Below, in pieces: positions 1 through 6,529 of a stretch of 14,300 nt of DNA; the stretch's first letter is position 1, and every line of letters begins with the position of its first letter. The translations under genes were made by a program, and so were the position numbers. Below the pieces are notes generated by a model. That model was not told the DNA's origin and ran no database searches. It saw nothing but the letters and a program-made list of their open reading frames with translations. Location: assembly GCA_040391535.1 (NCBI GenBank), contig JBEBXQ010000127.1, positions 1 to 14,300 of the forward strand, given 5' to 3'. Source of the stretch: JBEBXQ01 sp040391535. Its GTDB lineage: Bacteria > Bacteroidota > Bacteroidia > Cytophagales > Spirosomataceae.

Positions 1-78
1 TCTCCGGTTATAGAAATGGATTTCATCTTAATTTTTCTGCTCCCGCAAAAATATGTTGAAAACACGAAACTGAAAAGT

Positions 79-99
79 GTAGAGTATGGTTCATACTAC
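79..99. promoter_or_regulatory. Inverted repeat upstream of the MerR-family gene, candidate operator
   Basis: A perfect dyad AGTATG-GTT-CATACT lies at 83-97. The outer bases GTAG (79-82) and CTAC (96-99) extend it imperfectly. It sits about 30 bp before the MerR-family start codon. MerR regulators bind short dyads inside their promoters and often control themselves, so this is a reasonable autoregulatory operator. I cannot place a convincing -35/-10 pair or a Bacteroidota -33/-7 pair around it, so the role is inferred from position and symmetry only. Confidence 0.4.
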
Positions 100-129
100 G
101 AATATTTTTTTCAGTAACAGAGTGGTCTT

Positions 130-492
130 ATGTTAATAAACGAATTATCGAAACGAACTGGCTTATCAATACATACATTAAGGTATTATGAAAATTATGG
201 TTTGTTCAGAGGGGTGCCCGATGAAAAAGTAAAAACCAATAATTATAAGGAGTACGACGAAAGCCTTGTGGAAAAAATTGAAATAATCAAAGGGGCGAAA
301 GAAGCAGGGTTTACTTTGTCGGAAATAAAGAATCTGCTGGATAGCTGGTATAATAAGCAGTTGTCCATGGAAAAGAAAATCGAAGTTGTAAATAAAAAAA
401 TCAAAGAAATTGATGCTAAAATTGATCATTTAAAACAAGTCAGAATACTTCTTCATGAAGCCATTAAGGATATTGAGAATGGAGAGTGTTAG
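130..492 (+). CDS. MerR-family transcriptional regulator with short effector region
   Basis: This is a 120-residue DNA-binding regulator. Residues 1-70 form a MerR winged helix-turn-helix: the start MLINELSKRTGLSIHTLRYY matches the family signature, followed by KEYDESLVEKIEIIKGAKEAGFTLSEIKNLL. Residues 75-115 are a Lys/Glu-rich amphipathic helix expected to be the antiparallel dimerisation coiled coil. The ligand-binding tail is minimal. The Cys that ZntR/CueR-type sensors carry at the start of the dimerisation helix is absent, and the only cysteine is the C-terminal residue, so a classic metal sensor is unlikely. The gene is AT-rich (about 33% GC by my count) compared with roughly 45% in the larger genes, which may hint at separate ancestry. 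There is no Shine-Dalgarno sequence; the start was chosen because it gives the standard family N-terminus. The target genes and signal are unknown; a dyad just upstream suggests autoregulation. Confidence 0.9.
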   Translation: MLINELSKRTGLSIHTLRYYENYGLFRGVPDEKVKTNNYKEYDESLVEKIEIIKGAKEAGFTLSEIKNLLDSWYNKQLSMEKKIEVVNKKIKEIDAKIDHLKQVRILLHEAIKDIENGEC

Positions 493-518
493 TCTTTTGT
501 CTGGGAGAATCCATAGAT

Positions 519-546
519 AAACAGGGCTCTTATCCATCCTGTTTTC
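519..546 (+). terminator. Possible weak terminator after the MerR-family gene
   Basis: A 7-bp stem AAACAGG (519-525) / CCTGTTT (538-544) with a 12-base loop is followed by only one more T before C, so the T-tract overlaps the stem. It sits 27 bp after the stop codon of the regulator and 43 bp before tag. It could terminate or attenuate transcription, but the stem is short and may be chance. Confidence 0.3.
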
Positions 547-589
547 TAACTTTAATGCCTGATCAGTTTTATTTTAATTTAGCGGAAAT

Positions 590-1129
590 ATGTCATACTG
601 CAATTTTATAAATCGGCCTTCTGTACAAAATGAGGATTATTTTCTTCATAAAGATTACCATGATCATCATTATGGTTTCAGCATCGAAGACGACAATGAG
701 TTGTTTGGCAGGTTTTTACTCGAAATTAATCAGGCCGGATTAAGCTGGACCCTGATGTTGCGGAAGCAGGAAAATTTCAGGAAAGCCTATGATCAGTTTG
801 ATATCGAAAAAATTGCCGCATATACCGCTGAAGACAGAGAGCGTTTACTGGCCGATAGCGGGATTATCCGGAACCGGTTGAAAATCAATGCTGCAATTCA
901 TAACGCTCAGGTGATATGCGCACTCAGAAAGGAATTTAAATCCTTTAAAGGCTGGCTTGATTTTCATCATCCTCTGACAAAGCCTGAATGGATTAAGCTT
1001 TTTAAGAAGCACTTTAAGTTTACAGGAGGCGAAATCGTCAATGAATTTCTGATGAGTACCGGTTATCTGGCCGGAGCCCACCAGGAAGATTGTCCGGTTT
1101 TTGAGACCATAAAAAAATCCCGGCTGTGA
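590..1129 (+). CDS. tag: DNA-3-methyladenine glycosylase I
   Basis: This cytoplasmic base-excision-repair enzyme removes 3-methyladenine from alkylated DNA. At 179 residues it is close to E. coli Tag (187). The zinc-snap ligands of Tag are all present by alignment from memory: Cys4, His24 (in DYHDHHYG), and His164 and Cys168 near the C-terminus (HQEDC, the same four-residue spacing as in E. coli). The base-binding segment LLEINQAGLSW (residues 43-53) carries Glu45, equivalent to the E. coli pocket Glu38, and Trp53. The helix-hairpin-helix region reads GIIRNRLKINAAIHNAQ (about 91-107). The gene follows the MerR-family regulator by 97 bp in the same orientation; coregulation is possible but not shown. 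The last codons overlap a terminator that serves the opposite strand. The ATG at 590 has no Shine-Dalgarno sequence but places Cys4 correctly. Confidence 0.95.
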   Translation: MSYCNFINRPSVQNEDYFLHKDYHDHHYGFSIEDDNELFGRFLLEINQAGLSWTLMLRKQENFRKAYDQFDIEKIAAYTAEDRERLLADSGIIRNRLKINAAIHNAQVICALRKEFKSFKGWLDFHHPLTKPEWIKLFKKHFKFTGGEIVNEFLMSTGYLAGAHQEDCPVFETIKKSRL

Positions 1130-1139
1130 AACCGGGATT
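1111..1139 (-). terminator. Rho-independent terminator of the pfkB-family gene
   Basis: A perfect 8-bp stem, AATCCCGG (1116-1123) and CCGGGATT (1132-1139), has an 8-base loop. Read on the minus strand it is followed by an uninterrupted run of seven T (complement of the A-tract 1111-1117), a textbook intrinsic terminator just 9 bp beyond the kinase stop codon. On the plus strand the following bases (GTAATCCTTTATTTTA) are a poor T-tract, so it is mainly a minus-strand terminator. The hairpin overlaps the last five sense codons and stop codon of tag. Confidence 0.85.
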
Positions 1140-1147
1140 GTAATCCT

Positions 1148-2065
1148 TTATTTTACTTCAAATTTAGACAGGGTAACAAAATCAAGAACCCGGTCGTGAA
1201 TGTCTTTCTGAGAAAGGTTCAGCAATCTTTCCGTGCCGAATTTTTCCACACAGAATGAAGCCATCGCAGAGCCATAGATAATGGCACGTTTCATATTACT
1301 GAATGAAATATCACCTGTACTGGCCAGATACCCTATAAACCCGCCTGCAAAAGTATCGCCCGCGCCGGTAGGATCGAAAACCTCTTCGAGTGGTAATGCC
1401 GGGGCAAAGAAAACCTCGTTTTCCTGAAAAAGCAGTGCGCCGTGTTCTCCTTTTTTAATAATCAGGGTTTTCGGACCCATCGTCAGTATTTTTTTTGCGG
1501 CTTTTCTGAGGGAGTATTCACCTGAAAGCTGTCTTGCCTCTTCATCGTTGATGGTCAGCACATCAACCAGCTTCAGTACATCTATCAGGTCATCCCATGC
1601 AGTGTCCATCCAGAAGTTCATGGTGTCAAGCATGACCAGCCGGGGTTTGTTATGCATTCTTTCCAACACTTTTTTCTGTATGGAAGGAGCGGTATTTCCC
1701 AGCATTACAAAGGCACTGCCCTGGTACGTTTCGGGGATAGCCGGATCAAAGTCACCCATGACATTCAGCTGGATGTCCATGGTGTCACGGGTGTTCATAT
1801 CGGTGTGGTATTTGCCCGACCAATAGAAAGTTTTGCCGTCTGGTATGATCTGTAATCCTTCGGTATTGATCTGATGCTCCTCGAAAATAGTAATCATTTC
1901 CTGCGGGAAATCGCTGCCCACTACGGCTACCAGATTGTTTTCGTTAGTGAAATATGAAGCTGATAAAGTAATATAGGTAGCGGCTCCGCCCAGAATTTTG
2001 TCTGTTTTGCCAAAGGGAGTTTCCAGTGCATCAAAAGCCACGGATCCAACGGTAAGTAAGCTCAT
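1148..2065 (-). CDS. PfkB-family carbohydrate/nucleoside kinase
   Basis: This is a 305-residue ribokinase-superfamily enzyme that transfers phosphate from ATP to a sugar or nucleoside hydroxyl in the cytoplasm. PfkB signature 1 is represented by GKTDKILGGAATY (residues 19-31, GG at 26-27), which lines the substrate pocket. Signature 2 is DPTGAGDTFAGGF (231-243), with the anion-hole glycines and the catalytic base Asp237. TINDEEA (171-177) and IIKKGEHGA (202-210) are also typical. The length is normal for the family. The substrate cannot be read from sequence; the subgroup with a GSVAFDALETPFGK-type N-terminus is common in Bacteroidota and usually annotated only as sugar kinase. It lies 117 bp downstream of the GNAT-like gene and may be cotranscribed with it; it ends at a strong terminator. 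No sugar transporter or catabolic neighbour hints at the substrate. Confidence 0.9.
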   Translation of the reverse strand: MSLLTVGSVAFDALETPFGKTDKILGGAATYITLSASYFTNENNLVAVVGSDFPQEMITIFEEHQINTEGLQIIPDGKTFYWSGKYHTDMNTRDTMDIQLNVMGDFDPAIPETYQGSAFVMLGNTAPSIQKKVLERMHNKPRLVMLDTMNFWMDTAWDDLIDVLKLVDVLTINDEEARQLSGEYSLRKAAKKILTMGPKTLIIKKGEHGALLFQENEVFFAPALPLEEVFDPTGAGDTFAGGFIGYLASTGDISFSNMKRAIIYGSAMASFCVEKFGTERLLNLSQKDIHDRVLDFVTLSKFEVK

Positions 2066-2081
2066 TTTTTTGTGTTTGGGA

Positions 2082-2095
2082 TCGGTCAGTACCGA
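2082..2095. repeat. Small inverted repeat in the 5' region of the pfkB-family gene
   Basis: TCGGT-CAGT-ACCGA forms a perfect 5-bp stem with a four-base loop, 17 bp upstream of the kinase start codon. It could be a leader hairpin or operator. The rest of 2066-2182 is AT-rich, and I see no exact TAnnTTTG element on the minus strand, which slightly favours transcription from upstream of the GNAT-like gene. Confidence 0.25.
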
Positions 2096-2182
2096 CGATG
2101 ATTGTTTATTGAGAATGATTCGGGGCGCAATTTACTACAATTTGGAATTGAAAGGAGTGCCGTTTTTGTACTTATTCATGAA

Positions 2183-3370
2183 TTATAAATCAGGATGCGG
2201 GATAAATGGTTTGTCCCGATCGAATAAATACCGGTAAGTGGCATGGGTTTTTATAACATTCCCTCCCAGGAGGCGACAGAAGCTGATCATTTTTTTATTA
2301 AAGCTGCCTACCCAGTTCATTTCCATTTCGGTATACTGAAAATCAGGCTTTTGCCAGGCCACGTTAGTATATGCCAGTGAAATAGCCGATTCCACACCCT
2401 TTTTCTGGAATTCCGGAATGACACCGAAAATGATACCGAATACCTTATGATTGGTTTTCATGTACTGATGATACAGGAACTTGATCTTGCCCACCAGATC
2501 CATTTTACCATTGACATGCTTAAAAATCTGGTTTACTTCCGGGAGCATAATGAAAAAGGCGATCGGCTCACCCTCATAATACCCAAACCACATGAGTTCT
2601 TCAACGATAAGGGGCTTCATCCGCTTCAGGAGTGCTGCGGCCATTTCCTTCGTCATTTGAGAAGCCGCAGCATTGGCAGCCCAGGCTTTATTGTAAATAT
2701 TCCTGAAATCTTCGGCATATTCAGAAAGCTTATCCTTCTCAAGGTGGCGGAATTCATAACCGGGAGTGGCGAAAATTTTCTGAGCTCTTTCATAAATCTT
2801 CGGATGCAGACGTGCTTTGACTTCATTTTCTGTAATGGGCATATAAAAAGTGTATTGCTCAAAATAGATTTTAAAGCCATATTTTTCAAAGAGTGTCCGG
2901 TAATAAGGTAAATGATAGTCCATCCCATAGGTAGGTTGCCTGTCATAACCGTCAATGAGTAACCCCCAGAACCGGTCACGCTCTCCGAAGTTAACCGGAC
3001 CGTTCATGGCTTCCAGGCCTTTTGACCGGAGCCATTGCTTGCCGGTGTCAAAAAGCTTAAAGGCGACGGATACGTCATTGGCACATTCAAAAAAACCAAG
3101 GCTGCCTGTCGGTACACTGTCTTCGTTGTGCATCAGATGGTTATTGTAAAATGCGGCAATCCGGCCAACGGTTTGTCCGCTTGAATCAACGGCAATCCAG
3201 CGGATACACTCCCCGTCTTCGAAAAACTTGTTTTTTGCAGGATCAAATACGCTCTCCACATCGCTGTCAAGGGGCCTGATCCAATAAGGATTATGGCGGT
3301 AAATCCGGACGGGAAGTTTCAGAAATTCATTCCGTGTATACGAATCAGATCCTACTTCCAAAATTTCCAT
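2183..3370 (-). CDS. GNAT-superfamily N-acyltransferase-like protein (YghO / bacterial ceramide synthase-like)
   Basis: A 395-residue soluble protein with no signal peptide or membrane segment. It appears to carry two GNAT-like halves. The N-terminal half (about 1-180) has HNPYWIRPLDSDVESVFDP (26-44) and then NGPVNFGERDRFWGLLIDG (123-141). The C-terminal half (about 200-385) has an acyl-CoA-binding-like segment GVIPEFQKKGVESAI (316-330), then EMEMNWVGSFNKKMISF (348-364) and LLGGNVIKTHATYRYL. The N/PVN...GLLIDGYD...PYY pattern and the E-x-x-WV...N...LGG ending resemble, from memory, the YghO group that includes the bacterial ceramide synthase bCerS, which joins an acyl chain to a sphingoid base. 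Sphingolipid synthesis is widespread in Bacteroidota, so that role is plausible, but no serine palmitoyltransferase or reductase gene is in the window, and the acceptor is unproven. The downstream gene is the PfkB-family kinase. A minus-strand TATATTTG promoter element lies about 75 bp upstream. Confidence 0.75.
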   Translation of the reverse strand: MEILEVGSDSYTRNEFLKLPVRIYRHNPYWIRPLDSDVESVFDPAKNKFFEDGECIRWIAVDSSGQTVGRIAAFYNNHLMHNEDSVPTGSLGFFECANDVSVAFKLFDTGKQWLRSKGLEAMNGPVNFGERDRFWGLLIDGYDRQPTYGMDYHLPYYRTLFEKYGFKIYFEQYTFYMPITENEVKARLHPKIYERAQKIFATPGYEFRHLEKDKLSEYAEDFRNIYNKAWAANAAASQMTKEMAAALLKRMKPLIVEELMWFGYYEGEPIAFFIMLPEVNQIFKHVNGKMDLVGKIKFLYHQYMKTNHKVFGIIFGVIPEFQKKGVESAISLAYTNVAWQKPDFQYTEMEMNWVGSFNKKMISFCRLLGGNVIKTHATYRYLFDRDKPFIPHPDL

Positions 3371-3444
3371 ATATCAAATCAGTTAATGTAGCTTTTAGTT
3401 TCTCCGTTGAATAACAGCTTCAGAGCTATGTCCGGGATTTTGTA

Positions 3445-3452
3445 CAAATATA
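3445..3452 (-). promoter_or_regulatory. Candidate -7 promoter element for the GNAT-like gene
   Basis: On the minus strand this reads TATATTTG, an exact match to the Bacteroidota sigma-factor -7 consensus TAnnTTTG, and lies about 75 bp before the start codon. The nearest TTG upstream on that strand (3480-3482) gives a 27-bp spacer, longer than the usual 17-23, so the -33 half is weak. Confidence 0.4.
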
Positions 3453-3543
3453 GATATTCAGTCCTTAAACTATGGATTTCAATCCTTCAGGGAAGTATAA
3501 GCCTATGTTTTAGGGTACGTGCTTTTTTGTATTACATAATTAG

Positions 3544-3551
3544 TACTTTTG
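3544..3551 (+). promoter_or_regulatory. Candidate -7 promoter element upstream of cysS (distal)
   Basis: TACTTTTG matches the Bacteroidota -7 consensus TAnnTTTG exactly. A TTTG at 3526-3529 lies upstream with a 14-bp spacer, shorter than typical. It would give a leader of roughly 120 bases. Confidence 0.4.
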
Positions 3552-3591
3552 TATTAAACCGGTCAGTTTCTCCCTGAAATCCTGTAGAATT

Positions 3592-3599
3592 TAGGTTTG
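3592..3599 (+). promoter_or_regulatory. Candidate -7 promoter element upstream of cysS (proximal)
   Basis: TAGGTTTG is a second exact match to TAnnTTTG, about 76 bp before the chosen cysS start. The only -33-like sequence at suitable spacing is GTTTC at 3566-3570, not the preferred TTTG. Transcription from here would begin near or within the 5' extension of the cysS frame, which supports the ATG at 3676 over the TTG at 3601 as the start. Confidence 0.4.
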
Positions 3600-3675
3600 T
3601 TTGACATACATTCATGAATATAACGCCCGACCGGTTGCTGAAAATTGTTTCCGAATGATATTACCAGACAGATAC

Positions 3676-5178
3676 ATGAGCCATTTGCCACAACAACCTC
3701 TTAAAATTTACAATACCCTTACCCGTAAGAAAGAACTTTTTGAGCCATTGAATGCCCCTTATGTAGGTATGTATGTTTGTGGGCCTACGGTATACAGTAA
3801 TGTACACCTGGGTAATGTCAGAACGTTCATGAATTTTGACATTCTGTTTCGCTATCTGACCCATATTGGTTATAAGGTACGTTATGTCCGGAATATTACG
3901 GATGTAGGGCACCTGGTAGGGGACGGAGATGAAGGAGAAGATAAAATCGGCCGGATTGCCAAACTGGAAAAACTGGAGCCGATGGAAATCGTGCAGCGGT
4001 ATACCAATGATTTCCATGAAGTAATGGAGATATTTAATATTCTGCCGCCAAGTATTGAGCCTACTGCCACCGGCCACCTGATTGAGCAGATTGAAGCGGT
4101 AAGGAATCTGCTGGATAAAGGACTGGCGTACGAATCAAACGGTTCTGTTTATTTTGATATAGCCCGGTATAATAAAACAGGGAATCAGTACGGAAAGCTT
4201 TCGGGCCGTATTCTGGAAGATCTGCTGAATGAAACGCGGGACCTGGACGGACAAGCCGAAAAGCGGAGCCCGCTTGATTTTGCTTTGTGGAAAAACGCTT
4301 CTCCTGAGCACATTATGCAGTGGAATTCTCCCTGGGGTAAAGGGTTTCCTGGCTGGCACCTGGAATGTAGCTGTATGAGTGCCAAATACCTGGGTAACCA
4401 GTTTGATATTCATGGTGGCGGCATGGATTTGAAATTTCCGCATCATGAGTGTGAAATTGCGCAGGGAGTCAGTCTGACCGGTGTTGAACCTGTCCGCTAC
4501 TGGATGCACTCCAATATGCTGACGGTTAACGGTCAGAAAATGTCTAAATCTTTGGGCAATTCCTTTTTACCAAAAGAATTGTTTGTAGGGAATCACCCGT
4601 TACTTGAACAGGCATTCAGTCCGATGACCGTGCGTTATTTCATGTTACAGAGCCATTACCGGAGCACACTGGATTTTTCCAATGATGCGCTCAGGGCTGC
4701 TCAGAAGGGCTTCCGCAGGCTGGCCAACGGGTTACGGAATATCAAGAATATCGAATACCTTGAAAGCCACGAAACGGTTCGTGACGAAAAAAAGCAAAAG
4801 GAAATCCTGGATGCGGTTCAGGGAGTATACGATGCCCTCAACGATGACCTCAATACCTCGGTAGCGATCGGGCATTTGTTTGTATTGCTCAAATACATCA
4901 ACATGATTTATATGGAGCAGTTACCGGCTTCGGCTTTGGGTGAAGATGTTTTCAATCAGCTCAAGGAAAACTACATCGCCATTTTTGAGGATATACTGGG
5001 TATGTACGAAGAGAAGAGTAAAGGGGTTTCGGTACTGAATGGCATGCTGAGGTTATACAAGGAATATAAGGTCAATAAACAATACGACAAGATTGACGAA
5101 ATCAGAAATTATTTTAAAGACCAGGGCCTGGTTATACGTGATATGAAGCACCGGATTGACTGGGCTTATGATGAATAA
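3676..5178 (+). CDS. cysS: Cysteinyl-tRNA synthetase
   Basis: This cytoplasmic class I aminoacyl-tRNA synthetase charges tRNA-Cys with cysteine. With the ATG at 3676 it has 500 residues, somewhat longer than E. coli CysS (461) and normal for Bacteroidota. The HIGH-type motif is HLGN (44-47), preceded by MYVCGPTVY; the KMSKS loop is KMSKS (288-292). The active-site zinc ligands that discriminate cysteine are Cys35, Cys231 (in GWHLECS), His256 and Glu260 (in FPHHECE). The C-terminal third is the helical DALR/anticodon-binding region. The frame is open back to a TTG at 3601 and has another ATG at 3655, but MSHLPQQPLKIYNTLTRKKE begins just before conserved sequence, so 3676 is preferred. The DUF192 gene follows after three bases, implying cotranscription and probable translational coupling. 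Confidence 0.97.
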   Translation: MSHLPQQPLKIYNTLTRKKELFEPLNAPYVGMYVCGPTVYSNVHLGNVRTFMNFDILFRYLTHIGYKVRYVRNITDVGHLVGDGDEGEDKIGRIAKLEKLEPMEIVQRYTNDFHEVMEIFNILPPSIEPTATGHLIEQIEAVRNLLDKGLAYESNGSVYFDIARYNKTGNQYGKLSGRILEDLLNETRDLDGQAEKRSPLDFALWKNASPEHIMQWNSPWGKGFPGWHLECSCMSAKYLGNQFDIHGGGMDLKFPHHECEIAQGVSLTGVEPVRYWMHSNMLTVNGQKMSKSLGNSFLPKELFVGNHPLLEQAFSPMTVRYFMLQSHYRSTLDFSNDALRAAQKGFRRLANGLRNIKNIEYLESHETVRDEKKQKEILDAVQGVYDALNDDLNTSVAIGHLFVLLKYINMIYMEQLPASALGEDVFNQLKENYIAIFEDILGMYEEKSKGVSVLNGMLRLYKEYKVNKQYDKIDEIRNYFKDQGLVIRDMKHRIDWAYDE

Positions 5179-5181
5179 AAA

Positions 5182-5694
5182 ATGAAGAATAATCGTTCGC
5201 TGATTGCTGCTGTCCTGTTGGCAGTTTTTGTTTTTGCAGGGATTGGGTATTGGCTCCTGCCATTTATTGCAAACAAGAGAAATGATAACGCTCCGGCTGT
5301 TTCTAATAATCAGCCACCGTCTTTTGTCAAAGAAGGAGAAGTTGTTTTCTGGAAAGGTCAGGAAAAGATTGTTAAAATAGATGTGGAGATTTCGGCAACG
5401 GAATCCGAACGTGCTCAGGGATTAATGTACCGCCCTGCCATGGCAGACTCGGTGGGCATGCTGTTTATTTTTGAATGGTCTGCTCCGCAGGCATTCTGGA
5501 TGAAAAACACGATTATCCCGCTGGATATTATTTATGTGAACGAGCATAAGGAAATTGTTTCGATCAGCAAAAATGCAATCCCCTATTCCGAAGAAAGCCT
5601 TCCGTCGCTTGGCAATGCGCAATATGTGGTAGAGGTAGTGGCTGGTTTTACGGATAAATACGGGATTCTTGCCGGTGACCGGATTACGTTTTAA
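5182..5694 (+). CDS. Membrane-anchored DUF192 protein
   Basis: This 170-residue protein belongs to the DUF192 family (COG1430), whose biochemical role is not established. Residues 7-29 form a single hydrophobic N-terminal segment after MKNNR, expected to be an uncleaved anchor or a signal peptide. A polar linker rich in N, P and Q (31-48) follows, then the DUF192 beta-barrel domain (about 60-170). Family hallmarks are ERAQGLMYR (77-85), GMLFIFEW (92-99), FWMKNTIIPLDIIYVN (105-120) and YVVEVVAGF (148-156), ending in GDRITF. The domain would lie in the periplasm. The gene starts three bases after the cysS stop codon with no room for an independent promoter, so it is almost certainly in the cysS operon. 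No functional link between the two proteins is evident. Confidence 0.9.
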   Translation: MKNNRSLIAAVLLAVFVFAGIGYWLLPFIANKRNDNAPAVSNNQPPSFVKEGEVVFWKGQEKIVKIDVEISATESERAQGLMYRPAMADSVGMLFIFEWSAPQAFWMKNTIIPLDIIYVNEHKEIVSISKNAIPYSEESLPSLGNAQYVVEVVAGFTDKYGILAGDRITF

Positions 5695-5715
5695 GAACGG
5701 TTGAAGCCTGAGCAA

Positions 5716-6414
5716 TTACCAGATATGCCGTTGGGTTATTAAAGACTGTATCTTGTGGAAGTGTTCTGCTGAAAATTCCTGCAGGCTACGCAGCCTGATA
5801 TCGGCTGTTTCAAATTCAGAACGGCTGTAACTGATGGCATCCGGAATAACGATCGTTGTCATTCCTGCCTTAATGGCGGCACGCATTCCTGAAACTGAAT
5901 CCTCAAAAGCAATGCACCGGTGGGGAGGTGTGTTCAGTTTTCCGGCAACCGTCAGGTATACATAAGGTTCGGGTTTGGCCGCGGGTTCATGTACGGAGGA
6001 CGCCGTTGCGTCAAAATAATGTTCAATTCCGATTTTTCTGAGTATTTCCGGGATCAGTTCAGGTGGTGAATTTGTAGCCAGTCCGATTTTTAGACCCCTG
6101 TTTCTGCAGATTTCCAGAACCTTACGTACTCCCGGCATCGGCATCGCCTCCTGGCGCACTAATTGCCGTACGTGATCAATAACGTCCTGCTCGGCTTCTT
6201 CCAGTGTCCGCTCCTTCCAGGGACTCTTATTGAACCAGTAGCGGGCAACTGCTGCGGTAGAAAGTCTGCTGGTATATGCAGATTCTTCAGAAGTAACAGG
6301 AACGCCAAGACTTCCGAATACTGCTTTCTCCGCACGTTGCCAGAATGGTTCAGAATCAATCAGTAAGCCATCCAGATCAAAAATGGCAGCTTCAGGTAAA
6401 CAAACAGGTGTCAT
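5716..6414 (-). CDS. HAD-superfamily sugar-phosphate phosphatase / beta-phosphoglucomutase-like (YniC/HxpB-like)
   Basis: A 232-residue cytoplasmic HAD hydrolase, subfamily I, with an alpha-helical cap. Motif I is IFDLDGLLIDSEP (11-23), with nucleophile Asp13 and general acid/base Asp15. Motif II is ATNSP (113-117); the motif III lysine is Lys147 in AKPEP; motif IV is FEDS (170-173), with Mg-binding Glu171 and Asp172. The text DLDGLLIDSEPFWQRAE and the VNGM-like SVSGM closely resemble E. coli YniC (HxpB), which dephosphorylates hexitol phosphates and 2-deoxyglucose 6-phosphate, more than true beta-phosphoglucomutases. The exact substrate is inferred. The gene faces the DUF192 gene with only 21 bp between stops, and no obvious terminator separates them. 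It lies 115 bp downstream of the tricorn-like gene on the same strand but with a hairpin between, so it is probably a separate unit. Confidence 0.9.
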   Translation of the reverse strand: MTPVCLPEAAIFDLDGLLIDSEPFWQRAEKAVFGSLGVPVTSEESAYTSRLSTAAVARYWFNKSPWKERTLEEAEQDVIDHVRQLVRQEAMPMPGVRKVLEICRNRGLKIGLATNSPPELIPEILRKIGIEHYFDATASSVHEPAAKPEPYVYLTVAGKLNTPPHRCIAFEDSVSGMRAAIKAGMTTIVIPDAISYSRSEFETADIRLRSLQEFSAEHFHKIQSLITQRHIW

Positions 6415-6480
6415 GAAAAAAGTGAATGCTATCGGTAAATAATCAGAACTGATTTTGTGGCCGCTTTTATCCCTGAAAAT

Positions 6481-6516
6481 GAGGAAATATCCGGCTATGA
6501 GACGGGATATTTCCTC
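6481..6516 (-). terminator. Long perfect hairpin downstream of the tricorn-like gene
   Basis: GAGGAAATATCC (6481-6492) and GGATATTTCCTC (6505-6516) form an uninterrupted 12-bp stem with a 12-base loop, 13 bp beyond the protease stop codon. Read on the minus strand it is followed by ATTTTC, a short T-run, so terminator function is plausible but not textbook. It may also stabilise the 3' end of the mRNA. It lies 66 bp before the HAD phosphatase start. Confidence 0.6.
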
Positions 6517-6529
6517 ACATCATTATTCT

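Larger units (their letters stand above)
3371..3675. other. Divergent intergenic region between the GNAT-like gene and cysS
   Basis: This is 305 bp of AT-rich DNA without a credible gene. It holds one minus-strand and two plus-strand matches to the Bacteroidota -7 element (listed separately). The cysS reading frame stays open upstream to a TTG at 3601, but this extension lacks family similarity, so I treat 3601-3675 as leader. No riboswitch, tRNA or strong hairpin is visible. Confidence 0.6.

Noticed and set aside
2447..2911. 154-residue open frame on the + strand
   Set aside because: It lies entirely antisense to the GNAT-like gene, which has clear family motifs; its own translation shows no recognisable domain.
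2174..3619. The same 10-bp palindrome ATTCATGAAT at 2174-2183 and 3610-3619, flanking the GNAT-like gene
   Set aside because: Similar TTCATGAA cores also occur inside coding sequence (near 450 and 3830), and the two copies have unrelated flanks, so this is most likely chance in AT-rich DNA.
3601..3675. Extended N-terminus of CysS from a TTG at 3601
   Set aside because: The extra 25 residues have no recognisable family similarity, a promoter-like element overlaps just upstream, and the ATG at 3676 begins right before conserved CysS sequence.
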